From NCBI RefSeq assembly GCF_000682695.1, contig NZ_AWFG01000001.1:528190-592189 (forward strand): 64,000 nucleotides of DNA. Direction: 5' to 3'. A program made the translations under genes and the position numbers. This document shows positions 15,786-23,546 of this stretch, in pieces. A model generated the notes under the pieces. The model was not told the origin of the DNA. It ran no database searches and saw only the letters and a list, made by a program, of their open reading frames with translations. The DNA is from Hyphomonas chukchiensis. Its GTDB lineage: Bacteria > Pseudomonadota > Alphaproteobacteria > Caulobacterales > Hyphomonadaceae. Within the stretch, counting starts at the first letter, position 1. Each line of letters begins with the position of its first letter.

Positions 15786-17486
15786 ATGGACGGCGCTGTA
15801 GGCGAGACACTTGAACAATCCCCTGTCATGACGGGGCTTTTGCCTGCCATGGCCGACGCCGTCATGGCGCTTGAAGCCTATGTCGATGCGGCCACTCTGG
15901 CAGCCGGCAAGCAGCTGAAAACGCCCGATGGCAAGCCTGACCGCAAGGCGCTGGAGCGCCAGCAGCATATGGCGCACGGGCTCGCCTGGCTCGCAACCTA
16001 TCTCGAAACCTTGCGCCAGACATCCGAATGGGCCGCGCGCATCGATTCCGAAGGCAAGTTCGGCGAGGTCGAGGCGCTCCTCTCGCAAATCCTGTTCAGC
16101 GAGTATCTCGCCCAGATTGTCAGCGGCATACCGATGAACCAGGGCGAGACCATCCGCCCGCACGAATTGGGTACGCTGAAAGAAGCCGACGCGCTGTTCG
16201 AGACCGCCGTGATCAAGCGCCTAGTTCTTGAGGGCAAGACACCCGCCTCGATGGCCGCCGCAGCCAGGCTGCTGCCCGACGCGCTCAGCCGCAGCACTGT
16301 CGAGGAAACAGGCCTTGACGAGACCATGAGCATGGTGCGCGAACAATTCGCGAAATTCGCCAGCGACAAGATCAAGCCGCATGCCCATAGCTGGCATATC
16401 CGCAATGACTATATCCCGATGGATGTTGTCAGCGAGATGGCTGAACTGGGCGTCTTCGGCCTGACCATCCCGGAAGAGTTCGGCGGCTTCGGCATGGGCA
16501 AGATCGCCATGTGCGTCGTCTCCGAAGAACTGTCGCGCGGCTATATCGGCACCGGTTCGCTCGGCACACGCAGCGAGATTGCGGCCGAGCTGATCCTGAT
16601 CGGCGGCACGGACGACCAGAAGACCCAATGGCTGCCCAAAATTGCCAGCGGTGAAATCCTGCCCACGGCCGTGTTTACCGAACCTAACACGGGCTCTGAC
16701 CTTGGCAGCCTGCGCACACGCGCCGTAAAAACCGAGGACGGCAGCGAATATGCGATCACCGGCAACAAGACCTGGATCACCCATCCGGTGCGCGCGGATG
16801 TAATGACAGTGCTCGCCCGTACCGATCCGGCCACGAACAATTTCTCGGGCCTCTCCATGTTCCTGGCTGAAAAGCCGCGCGGCGATGATGCCACCCCCTT
16901 CCCTGCCACGGGCATGAGCGGCGGCGAGATCGAAGTGATCGGCTATCGCGGCATGAAGGAATACGAAATCGGCTTTGATGATTTCCGCGTGAAATCGGAA
17001 AACCTGCTCGGCGGTGTCGAGGGCCAGGGCTTCCGCCAGCTGATGGCCACGTTCGAGAGCGCCCGTATCCAGACCGCTGCACGCGGCATTGGCGTGGCAC
17101 AGAACGCGTTCGAGATCGGCCTGCAATATGCGCTCGACCGGAACCAGTTCGGCCATCCGATCTACACGTTCCCGCGCGTCTCGAACAAGCTGGTCATGAT
17201 GGCTGCTGAACTGATCGGCGTGCGCCAGCTGACCTATTTCTCGGCGCGCCAGAAGGATGCCGACAAGCGCTGCGATCTTGAAGCCGGCATGGCGAAACTG
17301 CTCGCGGCGCGCGTTGCCTGGGCCGCAGCGGACAACGCCCTGCAGATTCATGGCGGCAATGGTTTCGCGGTCGAATACCCGATCAGCCGGGTTCTGGCCG
17401 ATGCACGTATCCTCAATATCTTCGAGGGTGCAGGCGAAGTGCAGGCCATGGTCATCGCCCGCCGCCTGCTCGAAAGCGGCAACTGA
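15786..17486 (+). CDS. mcd: (2S)-methylsuccinyl-CoA dehydrogenase
   Basis: Flavoprotein of the ethylmalonyl-CoA pathway that oxidises (2S)-methylsuccinyl-CoA to mesaconyl-CoA during acetyl-CoA assimilation. At 566 residues it has the extra N-terminal domain of about 150 residues that separates Mcd from ordinary 380-residue acyl-CoA dehydrogenases. Mcd-like stretches include TEPNTGSDLGSLRTRAVK, GNKTWITHPVRADVMT, VIGYRGMKEYEIGFD and ADNALQIHGGNGFAVEY. Start at ATG 15786 with GGAGG five bases upstream; an in-frame GTG at 15774 overlaps that site and is rejected. The other pathway genes (ccr, ecm, mcl) are not in this window. Confidence 0.88.
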   Translation: MDGAVGETLEQSPVMTGLLPAMADAVMALEAYVDAATLAAGKQLKTPDGKPDRKALERQQHMAHGLAWLATYLETLRQTSEWAARIDSEGKFGEVEALLSQILFSEYLAQIVSGIPMNQGETIRPHELGTLKEADALFETAVIKRLVLEGKTPASMAAAARLLPDALSRSTVEETGLDETMSMVREQFAKFASDKIKPHAHSWHIRNDYIPMDVVSEMAELGVFGLTIPEEFGGFGMGKIAMCVVSEELSRGYIGTGSLGTRSEIAAELILIGGTDDQKTQWLPKIASGEILPTAVFTEPNTGSDLGSLRTRAVKTEDGSEYAITGNKTWITHPVRADVMTVLARTDPATNNFSGLSMFLAEKPRGDDATPFPATGMSGGEIEVIGYRGMKEYEIGFDDFRVKSENLLGGVEGQGFRQLMATFESARIQTAARGIGVAQNAFEIGLQYALDRNQFGHPIYTFPRVSNKLVMMAAELIGVRQLTYFSARQKDADKRCDLEAGMAKLLAARVAWAAADNALQIHGGNGFAVEYPISRVLADARILNIFEGAGEVQAMVIARRLLESGN

Positions 17487-17589
17487 TCCCGCATTAAAAT
17501 AATTACGGGCAGAGCGTGAACCTGTTTGCGTCCTGCCCGTTACTCTCGCTCGCGCGCAGCTTCCCGACCCCCGCGCGAAGGGAGGCCTT

Positions 17590-18843
17590 ATGGCGCAGAG
17601 CAATTCCTCAACTGAAACCGAAAAGCGTGACCTTCGCACGGGCGAGCCACTCTGGCTCGCAGAGGGCGCACCCAATCTTTCCGTCCGCAAGACGCCCAAG
17701 CATTCGACCTATGACGTCATCATCGCCGGATCGGGCATCAGCGGCGCGCTGACGGCGTGGCATCTCTGCGACGGCAAGCGCCGGGTCCTGCTGATTGATC
17801 GCCGGCCGCCCGTCACGGGTTCCACGCCGGCCAGCACCGCGATGATCCAGTACGAGATCGATACGCCGCTGCACAAGCTGGCGGAGATGATCGGGCAGGA
17901 CAAGGCGCGCCGGGCCTGGAAACGCTCGGCAAAGGCAGTTCAGCGGCTTGGCGAGATTGTCCGGCTGGAAAACATTCCCTGCGGTTACACCGAGAAGCCT
18001 GCGCTCTATCTTGCCGGGGACGAATTCGGTTTCCGCGCGCTCCAGACCGAACAGGCGGCGCGCGAGGCCGCCGGCCTGACCTCCCGTTTCATCCCTGCGC
18101 AGGAATTGCGGGAGACCTATGGCATGGACCGTACCGGCGCCCTGCTCAGCGAGCCATCCGCCTCTGCCGATCCGGCGCAACTGACGGCGGGCCTTCTGCG
18201 TCGAGCAACAGATTCGGGGCTCGAAATCGTGTCGCCTCTGGAAGTCTGCGATTTCGTGGCAACGGGTGCGCAGGCGGCGCTGACCCTGTCAAACGACCAG
18301 ATCCTGACATGCGGTCATGCCGTGTTCTGCACCGGCTATGAGTTCCTGAAATCGCTCGAGAGCCGCGAGCACCGGATCATATCGACCTGGGCGATCGCGG
18401 CGCGGCCGCGTGGCAAGCTCCCCACCTGGCTGGACGATCATATCGTCTGGGAAGGGTCTGACCCCTACCTCTATTTCCGCACGCACACGGATGGGCATGT
18501 CGTTATCGGCGGCGAGGACGAGCCTTTCGAGACGGGTCACATGAACGCGGCCAAGCTGCAACGCAAGACCGCGACGCTGGTGGAGAAGTTCGAGAAACTG
18601 ACGGGCGTTTCGCTCTATCCGCCCGCCCATCGCTGGGCGGCAGCGTTTGGCGAATCCACTACGGGCCTTCCGTTCCTTGGCCCCGTTCCGGGACACTCCC
18701 ATGTGCACGCCCTGATGGGCTTTGGCGGCAATGGCATCACATTCAGCGTGATTGGCGCGGAAATTGTTGCCGCAGCGATTGCAGGCAAGCCGGATCCGGA
18801 CGCATCGATCTTCGCCTTTCCAAGCGATACCGACGCGCCCTGA
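17590..18843 (+). CDS. FAD-dependent oxidoreductase (DAO family)
   Basis: A 417-residue flavoprotein. The FAD-binding dinucleotide fold IIAGSGISGALTAWHL starts near residue 43 and is followed by an acidic/basic beta-strand (RVLLIDRRPP). The C-terminal LMGFGGNGITFSVIGAE closes the FAD site, as in D-amino-acid oxidase and glycine oxidase relatives. GGGAGG precedes the ATG by five bases. A disordered N-terminal about 38 residues precedes the Rossmann fold. The substrate is not predictable. It converges on the lactonase-like gene with a 4-base gap. Confidence 0.83.
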   Translation: MAQSNSSTETEKRDLRTGEPLWLAEGAPNLSVRKTPKHSTYDVIIAGSGISGALTAWHLCDGKRRVLLIDRRPPVTGSTPASTAMIQYEIDTPLHKLAEMIGQDKARRAWKRSAKAVQRLGEIVRLENIPCGYTEKPALYLAGDEFGFRALQTEQAAREAAGLTSRFIPAQELRETYGMDRTGALLSEPSASADPAQLTAGLLRRATDSGLEIVSPLEVCDFVATGAQAALTLSNDQILTCGHAVFCTGYEFLKSLESREHRIISTWAIAARPRGKLPTWLDDHIVWEGSDPYLYFRTHTDGHVVIGGEDEPFETGHMNAAKLQRKTATLVEKFEKLTGVSLYPPAHRWAAAFGESTTGLPFLGPVPGHSHVHALMGFGGNGITFSVIGAEIVAAAIAGKPDPDASIFAFPSDTDAP

Positions 18844-18847
18844 AGCC

Positions 18848-19744
18848 CTAGCGGATCTCGCCGTTCAGCGGTTCGATATCATCCGGCTCGTGCTGGATGA
18901 TGACCTTTGCGCCGAGGCGTTCGGCGCGCGCTTCGAACGCATCCATGGATGCCAGCGTTTCGGCTTCGTCAAAGTTGAAGCGCGGCACGCGTTTCAGTTC
19001 GCGGCTTTCATTGCGGTGATAGAGGTCGCCCGTCAGCAGAACGGGGCCGCTTTCCGGCATCATCAGCTGCAGCGAGGAATGCCCCGGCGTATGGCCGGGC
19101 GTCTGGAAGATAACCACAGTGCCGTCGCCGAACACGTCATACTCGTCATCAATCAGCTGCTGTTCCATCGGGCTGAACATGGCGAAGGTTGGCGCGAGGC
19201 TTGGATCATAAGGGGCGGACCCATCCGGCGGGAACATGGCGTCCTTTTCCTTCTGGTTGACCAGCCAGGTCGAGCCCTGAACCTGATCGATCTGACCGGT
19301 ATGATCGAAATGGCTGTGGGAAATGGCGACATAGTCGATTTCAGACGGGACGACGCCCAGCGCAGCCAGTTCCTCCGTCAACGAGGTGTCGAGCGACACG
19401 GTGAAGACGCCTTGCGTGTTTTCGCCATTGCCGACCAACATGCCCGGCAGGCCGAGATCCCAAAGCAGGATGCCTTTCGGGTGGCGGATCAGGAAACAGC
19501 TGTCCGTCAGCGTATCCGACTGTCCGGCATAGTCCCCAGCAGACGAGAAGATATCGAGATCAGAGACCTTGATCGTGCCGCAATCGAGCACATCGACATG
19601 GAGCGGTGCTTCAGCCTCCACTGTTTCGACGGGGGCTTCCGCCTCGGGTGCGGGGGCCTCGGCTTCAGGCGCAGGTGTCTTTGGTGCGCAGGCGGCCAGC
19701 AGGGCGGCCGTCGAAGCCGCAATCATCAAATGTGTCAGGCGCAT
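18848..19744 (-). CDS. Lipoprotein MBL-fold hydrolase, N-acyl homoserine lactonase-like
   Basis: A 298-residue metallo-beta-lactamase-fold protein resembling the AHL-lactonase family. The dinuclear zinc motif is HSHFDH (143-148), with H208/H212 in TPGHTPGH, D230 in LLTGD and a late His in IIQHEPDD. Unusually for this family it starts with a lipoprotein signal: the lipobox LAAC places the lipidated cysteine at C19, then a Pro/Glu/Ala-rich linker runs to about 47. It should act in the periplasm or at the surface, where diffusible lactones pass. The GGGGACC site precedes the ATG. Lactonase activity is inferred; other MBL hydrolase activities are possible. Confidence 0.78.
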   Translation of the reverse strand: MRLTHLMIAASTAALLAACAPKTPAPEAEAPAPEAEAPVETVEAEAPLHVDVLDCGTIKVSDLDIFSSAGDYAGQSDTLTDSCFLIRHPKGILLWDLGLPGMLVGNGENTQGVFTVSLDTSLTEELAALGVVPSEIDYVAISHSHFDHTGQIDQVQGSTWLVNQKEKDAMFPPDGSAPYDPSLAPTFAMFSPMEQQLIDDEYDVFGDGTVVIFQTPGHTPGHSSLQLMMPESGPVLLTGDLYHRNESRELKRVPRFNFDEAETLASMDAFEARAERLGAKVIIQHEPDDIEPLNGEIR

Positions 19745-19775
19745 TATGGTCCCCTTCAGGTGAGTCGGTCAGAAA

Positions 19776-20177
19776 CTAGGTGTTTTTGGCGTCGAGCGAT
19801 AGCGTCTGTCCGTCCGGGCCGACCACACGGTAGAAACAGCTGTCGCGGCCTGTATGGCAGGCGCCGCCTGTCTGGTTGACGCGCAGGAGGACAGCGTCCT
19901 GATCGCAATCCACGCGCACCTCGACCACGTCCTGTATATGTCCTGACGTATCGCCCTTCACCCACAGCTCGCCGCGCGAACGCGACCAGTAGGTCGCCCG
20001 GCCGGTCGACACTGTCGCGGCGAGCGCTTCGGCATTCATCCAGGCCAGCATCAGCACTTCGCCGCTGGTCGCGTCCTGCGCAATCGCCGCGATCAGGCCG
20101 TCGGCATTGAATTTGGGGCGCAATTCGCAGGTCTCGTCCTGCGCGCTGCCCGAAAGGGGGGGAGAATAATCGGTCAT
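19776..20177 (-). CDS. hisI: Phosphoribosyl-AMP cyclohydrolase
   Basis: Third step of histidine biosynthesis, opening the purine ring of PR-AMP. The 133 residues contain the metal-site sequence [16 protein letters not shown] and the zinc cysteines in [12 protein letters not shown]. It is the stand-alone form, not fused to HisE. Start ATG 20177 has GGAGG six bases upstream; an in-frame ATG at 20189 overlaps that site. It is not near other his genes, and the lactonase-like gene follows 31 bases downstream on the same strand. Confidence 0.93.
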   Translation of the reverse strand: MTDYSPPLSGSAQDETCELRPKFNADGLIAAIAQDATSGEVLMLAWMNAEALAATVSTGRATYWSRSRGELWVKGDTSGHIQDVVEVRVDCDQDAVLLRVNQTGGACHTGRDSCFYRVVGPDGQTLSLDAKNT

Positions 20178-20269
20178 GTACGCCTCCATAGTTCAGGACC
20201 GCCACACGCGCCAGCGGAACCCGCGCGCTGATGGCACGCTATGTGAGGACACACAGGGGGATTTCAAAA

Positions 20270-20824
20270 ATGGAATGGTTTGCTTCAAGCCCGCGATCGC
20301 TAATGCTAATCGCTGCGTCCGCAGCAGCGATGTATCTGGCGCTGATCATCCTCACGCGTCTGGCCGGCGTGCGCAGTTTCTCAAAAATGAGTGGATTTGA
20401 TTTCGCCGTCACGGTGTCGATCGGCTCCGTATTGGCATCTGTTATCCTGACAAAGGATCCCCCCGTCGCGCAGGGCATCGCCGCGCTTGCGGCGCTGTTT
20501 GCGCTGCAGATGGGTGTCGCCGCCTTGCGGGTCTATTCAGATAAGTTTGAGGGTAGCACCAATAACAAGCCGCGCCTCATCATGGCGAATGGCGAGATGC
20601 TGCGCGAGCAGATGAACAAGGCCAAAATCACCGAGAGCGACCTCCTGGGAAAGCTTCGCGAGGCCAACGTACTGGACTTCTCTCAGGTCGATGCGGCCGT
20701 CGCGGAAACGACAGGCGATATCTCCGTGCTCCATCGCGCACGGGGCGACACGCCGCTGGCAGCGAACCTGCTCGAAGGCGTGATTGGGGCCGAGCATTAC
20801 AGGCCAGAGCCGATCCGGACATAA
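20270..20824 (+). CDS. DUF421 / YetF-like membrane protein
   Basis: A 184-residue protein with three hydrophobic segments (about 11-30, 42-60 and 68-88) followed by a cytoplasmic YetF-type domain carrying PRLIMANGEML and the LLGKLREANVLDFSQVDAAV stretch. DUF421 proteins are widespread and poorly understood; some are linked to spore or stress functions in Bacillus. Start ATG 20270 is supported by AGGGGG nine bases upstream. It is divergent from hisI. Confidence 0.83.
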   Translation: MEWFASSPRSLMLIAASAAAMYLALIILTRLAGVRSFSKMSGFDFAVTVSIGSVLASVILTKDPPVAQGIAALAALFALQMGVAALRVYSDKFEGSTNNKPRLIMANGEMLREQMNKAKITESDLLGKLREANVLDFSQVDAAVAETTGDISVLHRARGDTPLAANLLEGVIGAEHYRPEPIRT

Positions 20825-20837
20825 TCTCGCGCTGCCC

Positions 20838-20868
20838 TTTTGCCGAATTGCGGTCTAGACTGGCAAAA
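20838..20868. promoter_or_regulatory. Inverted repeat TTTTGCC-N17-GGCAAAA
   Basis: A perfect 7-bp inverted repeat (20838-20844 and 20862-20868) spans the gap between the DUF421 stop and the enoyl-CoA hydratase start, ending just before its ribosome site. There is no T-tract after the right arm on the plus strand, so it is not a good terminator. It may be an operator for the hydratase/HMG-CoA lyase pair, or chance. Confidence 0.3.
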
Positions 20869-20887
20869 AATCACGGAGGAATCCCGC

Positions 20888-21718
20888 ATGGCCGCTTACA
20901 CGCAAATATTGGAAGACCTGAACGACGGTATCCTGACGCTGACACTGAACAGGCCGGACCGGCTGAATGCCTGGACGCCGGTGATGCAGGCCGAACTGGA
21001 AACCGCCATCCGCGCGGCAGGCGACAATGCGGACGTGCGATGCATCATCGTCACAGGTGCCGGGCGCGGCTTCTGCGCCGGGGCGGACATGAACCATCTG
21101 CAGGATATCCAGGGCGATACGGATGCAGGCGCCAAATCGGCGACGGCGCGTGTCGAGCGCAGCGCGCCGGAGGGGCTGGAGAAAATCTATGATGGCCGCT
21201 TCGGCTATCTCTATGCCTGCCCCAAGCCCATCATCGCGGCCATTAACGGCCCCTGCGCGGGCATCGGCCTGATCTTTGCGCTCTTTGCCGACATGCGCTT
21301 TGCCGCCGAGGACGCGAAGTTCACGACCGCTTTCGCCCAGCGCGGCCTGATCGCCGAGCACGGCATTGGCTGGCTCCTGCCCCGACTCGTGGGTGAAGCA
21401 AATGCGCTGGACCTCTTGTTCACCGCCCGTGTGTTCAAGGGCGACGAGGCGGCCGATCTCGGTCTCGTCAACAAGGCGTTGCCTTCCAATGAACTGATGC
21501 CCCATGTGATGGAGCTCGCAGGTCACCTTTCGAAAATGGTCTCGCCCCGCTCCGTCGCCGTGATGAAGCGCCAGGTGCGCGCGTCCTATTTCCAGTCCTA
21601 TTCGGAAAGCCTCGCAGAGGCGGATACTGCAATGGCGGACAGCTTCACGACATTCGACTTCAAGGAAGGCGTGGCAAGTTTTGTCGAGCGCCGCGAACCG
21701 GCCTTCCAGGGCAAATAG
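20888..21718 (+). CDS. Enoyl-CoA hydratase/isomerase family protein
   Basis: A crotonase-fold protein of 276 residues. The oxyanion-hole segments GAGRGFCAGADMN and CPKPIIAAINGPCAGIGL are well conserved. The start ATG 20888 has ACGGAGGA seven bases upstream; the in-frame upstream codon at 20840 is rejected. The gene lies 13 bases before the HMG-CoA lyase gene on the same strand, so the two are probably one operon feeding branched-chain or related acyl-CoA breakdown. Methylglutaconyl-CoA hydratase would fit the neighbour but is not proven by sequence. Confidence 0.87.
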   Translation: MAAYTQILEDLNDGILTLTLNRPDRLNAWTPVMQAELETAIRAAGDNADVRCIIVTGAGRGFCAGADMNHLQDIQGDTDAGAKSATARVERSAPEGLEKIYDGRFGYLYACPKPIIAAINGPCAGIGLIFALFADMRFAAEDAKFTTAFAQRGLIAEHGIGWLLPRLVGEANALDLLFTARVFKGDEAADLGLVNKALPSNELMPHVMELAGHLSKMVSPRSVAVMKRQVRASYFQSYSESLAEADTAMADSFTTFDFKEGVASFVERREPAFQGK

Positions 21719-21731
21719 ACAGGAATAGAAA

Positions 21732-22643
21732 ATGGCACGCCGCATAGATATCGTTGAAGTCGGCCCGCGCGACGGATTGCAGAACGATCCCGCCGACCTC
21801 ACCGTATCGCAAAAGCTGGAATTCATTTCCCGTCTGGAAGAGGCCGGCGTTCGGCGCATGGAATCGGGCAGCTTCGTCAATCCGAAAGCCGTGCCCAAGA
21901 TGGCGGATTCCGCCGCCGTTTTTGCGGGTGTCGACCGTTCCAAACCGACGCGTCACATTGCCCTCGCGCTGAACGAGAAGGGCGTGCGCCGGGCAATCGA
22001 TGCCGGCGCGGACGAAATCAATTTCGTGCTTGTGGCCGGCGAGACGTTTGGCCGACGCAATCAGGGCATGAGCCCGCAGGAGAGCGCCGACATGCTCGCC
22101 CAGTGCGCGCCGCTGATCCTTGAGGCCGGTATTCCTTTGTCCGCGACCATCTCCGTTGCCTTTGGCGACCCGTTCGAGGGCAATGTGGATATTGCCGTCG
22201 TTGGCAATCTGGCTGCGCAGGCACAGCGGGCGGGCGTCAATGAGCTTGCCCTTGGCGACACGATTGGCGTCGCAACGCCATGGGACGTGCGCGCGGCCAT
22301 CGAGCGGGTGCGGATGGAGGCGCCGGACGTTTACCTGCGCATGCATTTCCACGACACACGCGGCGCCGGCCTTGCCAATGTTGCAGCCGCCGTTGAGGCG
22401 GGCGTCGACGTGATCGACGCAAGCTGCGGCGGCATTGGTGGCTGCCCGTTTGCGCCAGCCGCCACGGGCAATGTGGCCACTGAAGACGTCGTCTACATGC
22501 TGGAACGGGCCGGCTTCGAGACTGGGCTCGACCTTGGCAAGCTCATCGACACGGCGAAGTGGCTGGAGACGGTGCTCAAGCATCCCGTCTCCTCATCGCT
22601 CAGCCGCGCCGGAACCTTCCCGCCAGCGAAAGTGCCGGCCTGA
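21732..22643 (+). CDS. mvaB: Hydroxymethylglutaryl-CoA lyase
   Basis: Cleaves HMG-CoA to acetoacetate and acetyl-CoA, the last step of leucine catabolism. The 303-residue TIM barrel shows VEVGPRDGLQND at the start (metal-ligand Asp), HFHDTRGAGLAN with the metal-binding His pair, and the signature loop ASCGGIGGCPFAP with the catalytic cysteine, ending GNVATEDVVYML. AGGAA lies six bases before the ATG. Methylcrotonyl-CoA carboxylase genes are not adjacent, so the leucine pathway is split in this genome. Confidence 0.92.
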   Translation: MARRIDIVEVGPRDGLQNDPADLTVSQKLEFISRLEEAGVRRMESGSFVNPKAVPKMADSAAVFAGVDRSKPTRHIALALNEKGVRRAIDAGADEINFVLVAGETFGRRNQGMSPQESADMLAQCAPLILEAGIPLSATISVAFGDPFEGNVDIAVVGNLAAQAQRAGVNELALGDTIGVATPWDVRAAIERVRMEAPDVYLRMHFHDTRGAGLANVAAAVEAGVDVIDASCGGIGGCPFAPAATGNVATEDVVYMLERAGFETGLDLGKLIDTAKWLETVLKHPVSSSLSRAGTFPPAKVPA

Positions 22644-22648
22644 TCAGC

Positions 22649-23407
22649 CTATTCGGCTGACAGGCGGGCGGCTTCCTCGTCGGACAGTTCGGAATTGTCG
22701 TAGACGTTCTGCACGTCGTCGAGTTCGTCCAGCACATCGAGCAGCTTCATCAGCGTGTCGGCGGAATCGCCGTCGACCGGGATATTGTTCTGCGGTTTCC
22801 AGATCAGCTTGGTCGATTTGGCTTCGACATCGGCGCCGAAATGCTCAGCCAGCGCATCGGCGACTGATTGCAGGTCTTCGCGCGCTGTGTAAATCCAGTG
22901 GGATTCCTCATCGGATTCCACATCCTGCGCGCCAGCAAGTATGGCCGCTTCCATCACTTCGTCTTCAGTGCCAACGCTGACGGGATATTCGATCTCGCCG
23001 ACCTGATCGAAGCTGAACGAGACCGAGCCCGTTTCGCCGAGATTGCCGCCATTCTTGGAGAAAGCCGTGCGCACGTCGGTCGCGGTGCGGTTCTTGTTGT
23101 CGGTCGAGGCCTCGACGATGATGCCGACGCCGCCCGGGCCGAAACCCTCATAACGAATATCGACATAATCATCGCCGCCGCCGCCCTGGCCCTTGTCGAT
23201 GGCGCGCTGGATATTGTCCTTCGGAACCGACTGGCCCTTGGCGTTCTGGATCGCGAGGCGCAGACGCGGGTTACCGTCCGGGTCAGGTCCGCCCATCTTG
23301 GACGCGATCGTGATCTCTTTCGACAGGCGCGAGAACAGAACGGCGCGCTTCTTGTCCTGCGCGCCTTTGCGGTGCTGGATATTTGCCCATTTACTATGGC
23401 CGGCCAT
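22649..23407 (-). CDS. yebC: YebC/PmpR family protein
   Basis: A 252-residue member of the YebC family. It begins [20 protein letters not shown], the family hallmark, with [17 protein letters not shown] in the middle. The family was long described as transcriptional regulators; recent work on relatives points to a role in translation at difficult peptide sequences. AAGAGG lies five bases upstream of the ATG. The gene converges on the HMG-CoA lyase gene (5-base gap) and diverges from the alkyl sulfatase. Confidence 0.95.
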   Translation of the reverse strand: MAGHSKWANIQHRKGAQDKKRAVLFSRLSKEITIASKMGGPDPDGNPRLRLAIQNAKGQSVPKDNIQRAIDKGQGGGGDDYVDIRYEGFGPGGVGIIVEASTDNKNRTATDVRTAFSKNGGNLGETGSVSFSFDQVGEIEYPVSVGTEDEVMEAAILAGAQDVESDEESHWIYTAREDLQSVADALAEHFGADVEAKSTKLIWKPQNNIPVDGDSADTLMKLLDVLDELDDVQNVYDNSELSDEEAARLSAE

Positions 23408-23546
23408 GAAAACCTCTTTGGGGGTCAGAAACGTGAAGCGTGCGCTTTAGCGCAGGATGGCCAAAGCGCCAAGCTCCCCGGCGGCAGGCCTTGCAGAGAG
23501 CGGGCAAATCCTGAAAGTTGGGAAAAACCCGGGAGAGGAAACCAGT

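Noticed and set aside
16221..17699. A 492-codon minus-strand frame opposite the methylsuccinyl-CoA dehydrogenase gene
   Set aside because: Shadow of a strongly conserved flavoprotein; no recognisable domain on the minus strand.
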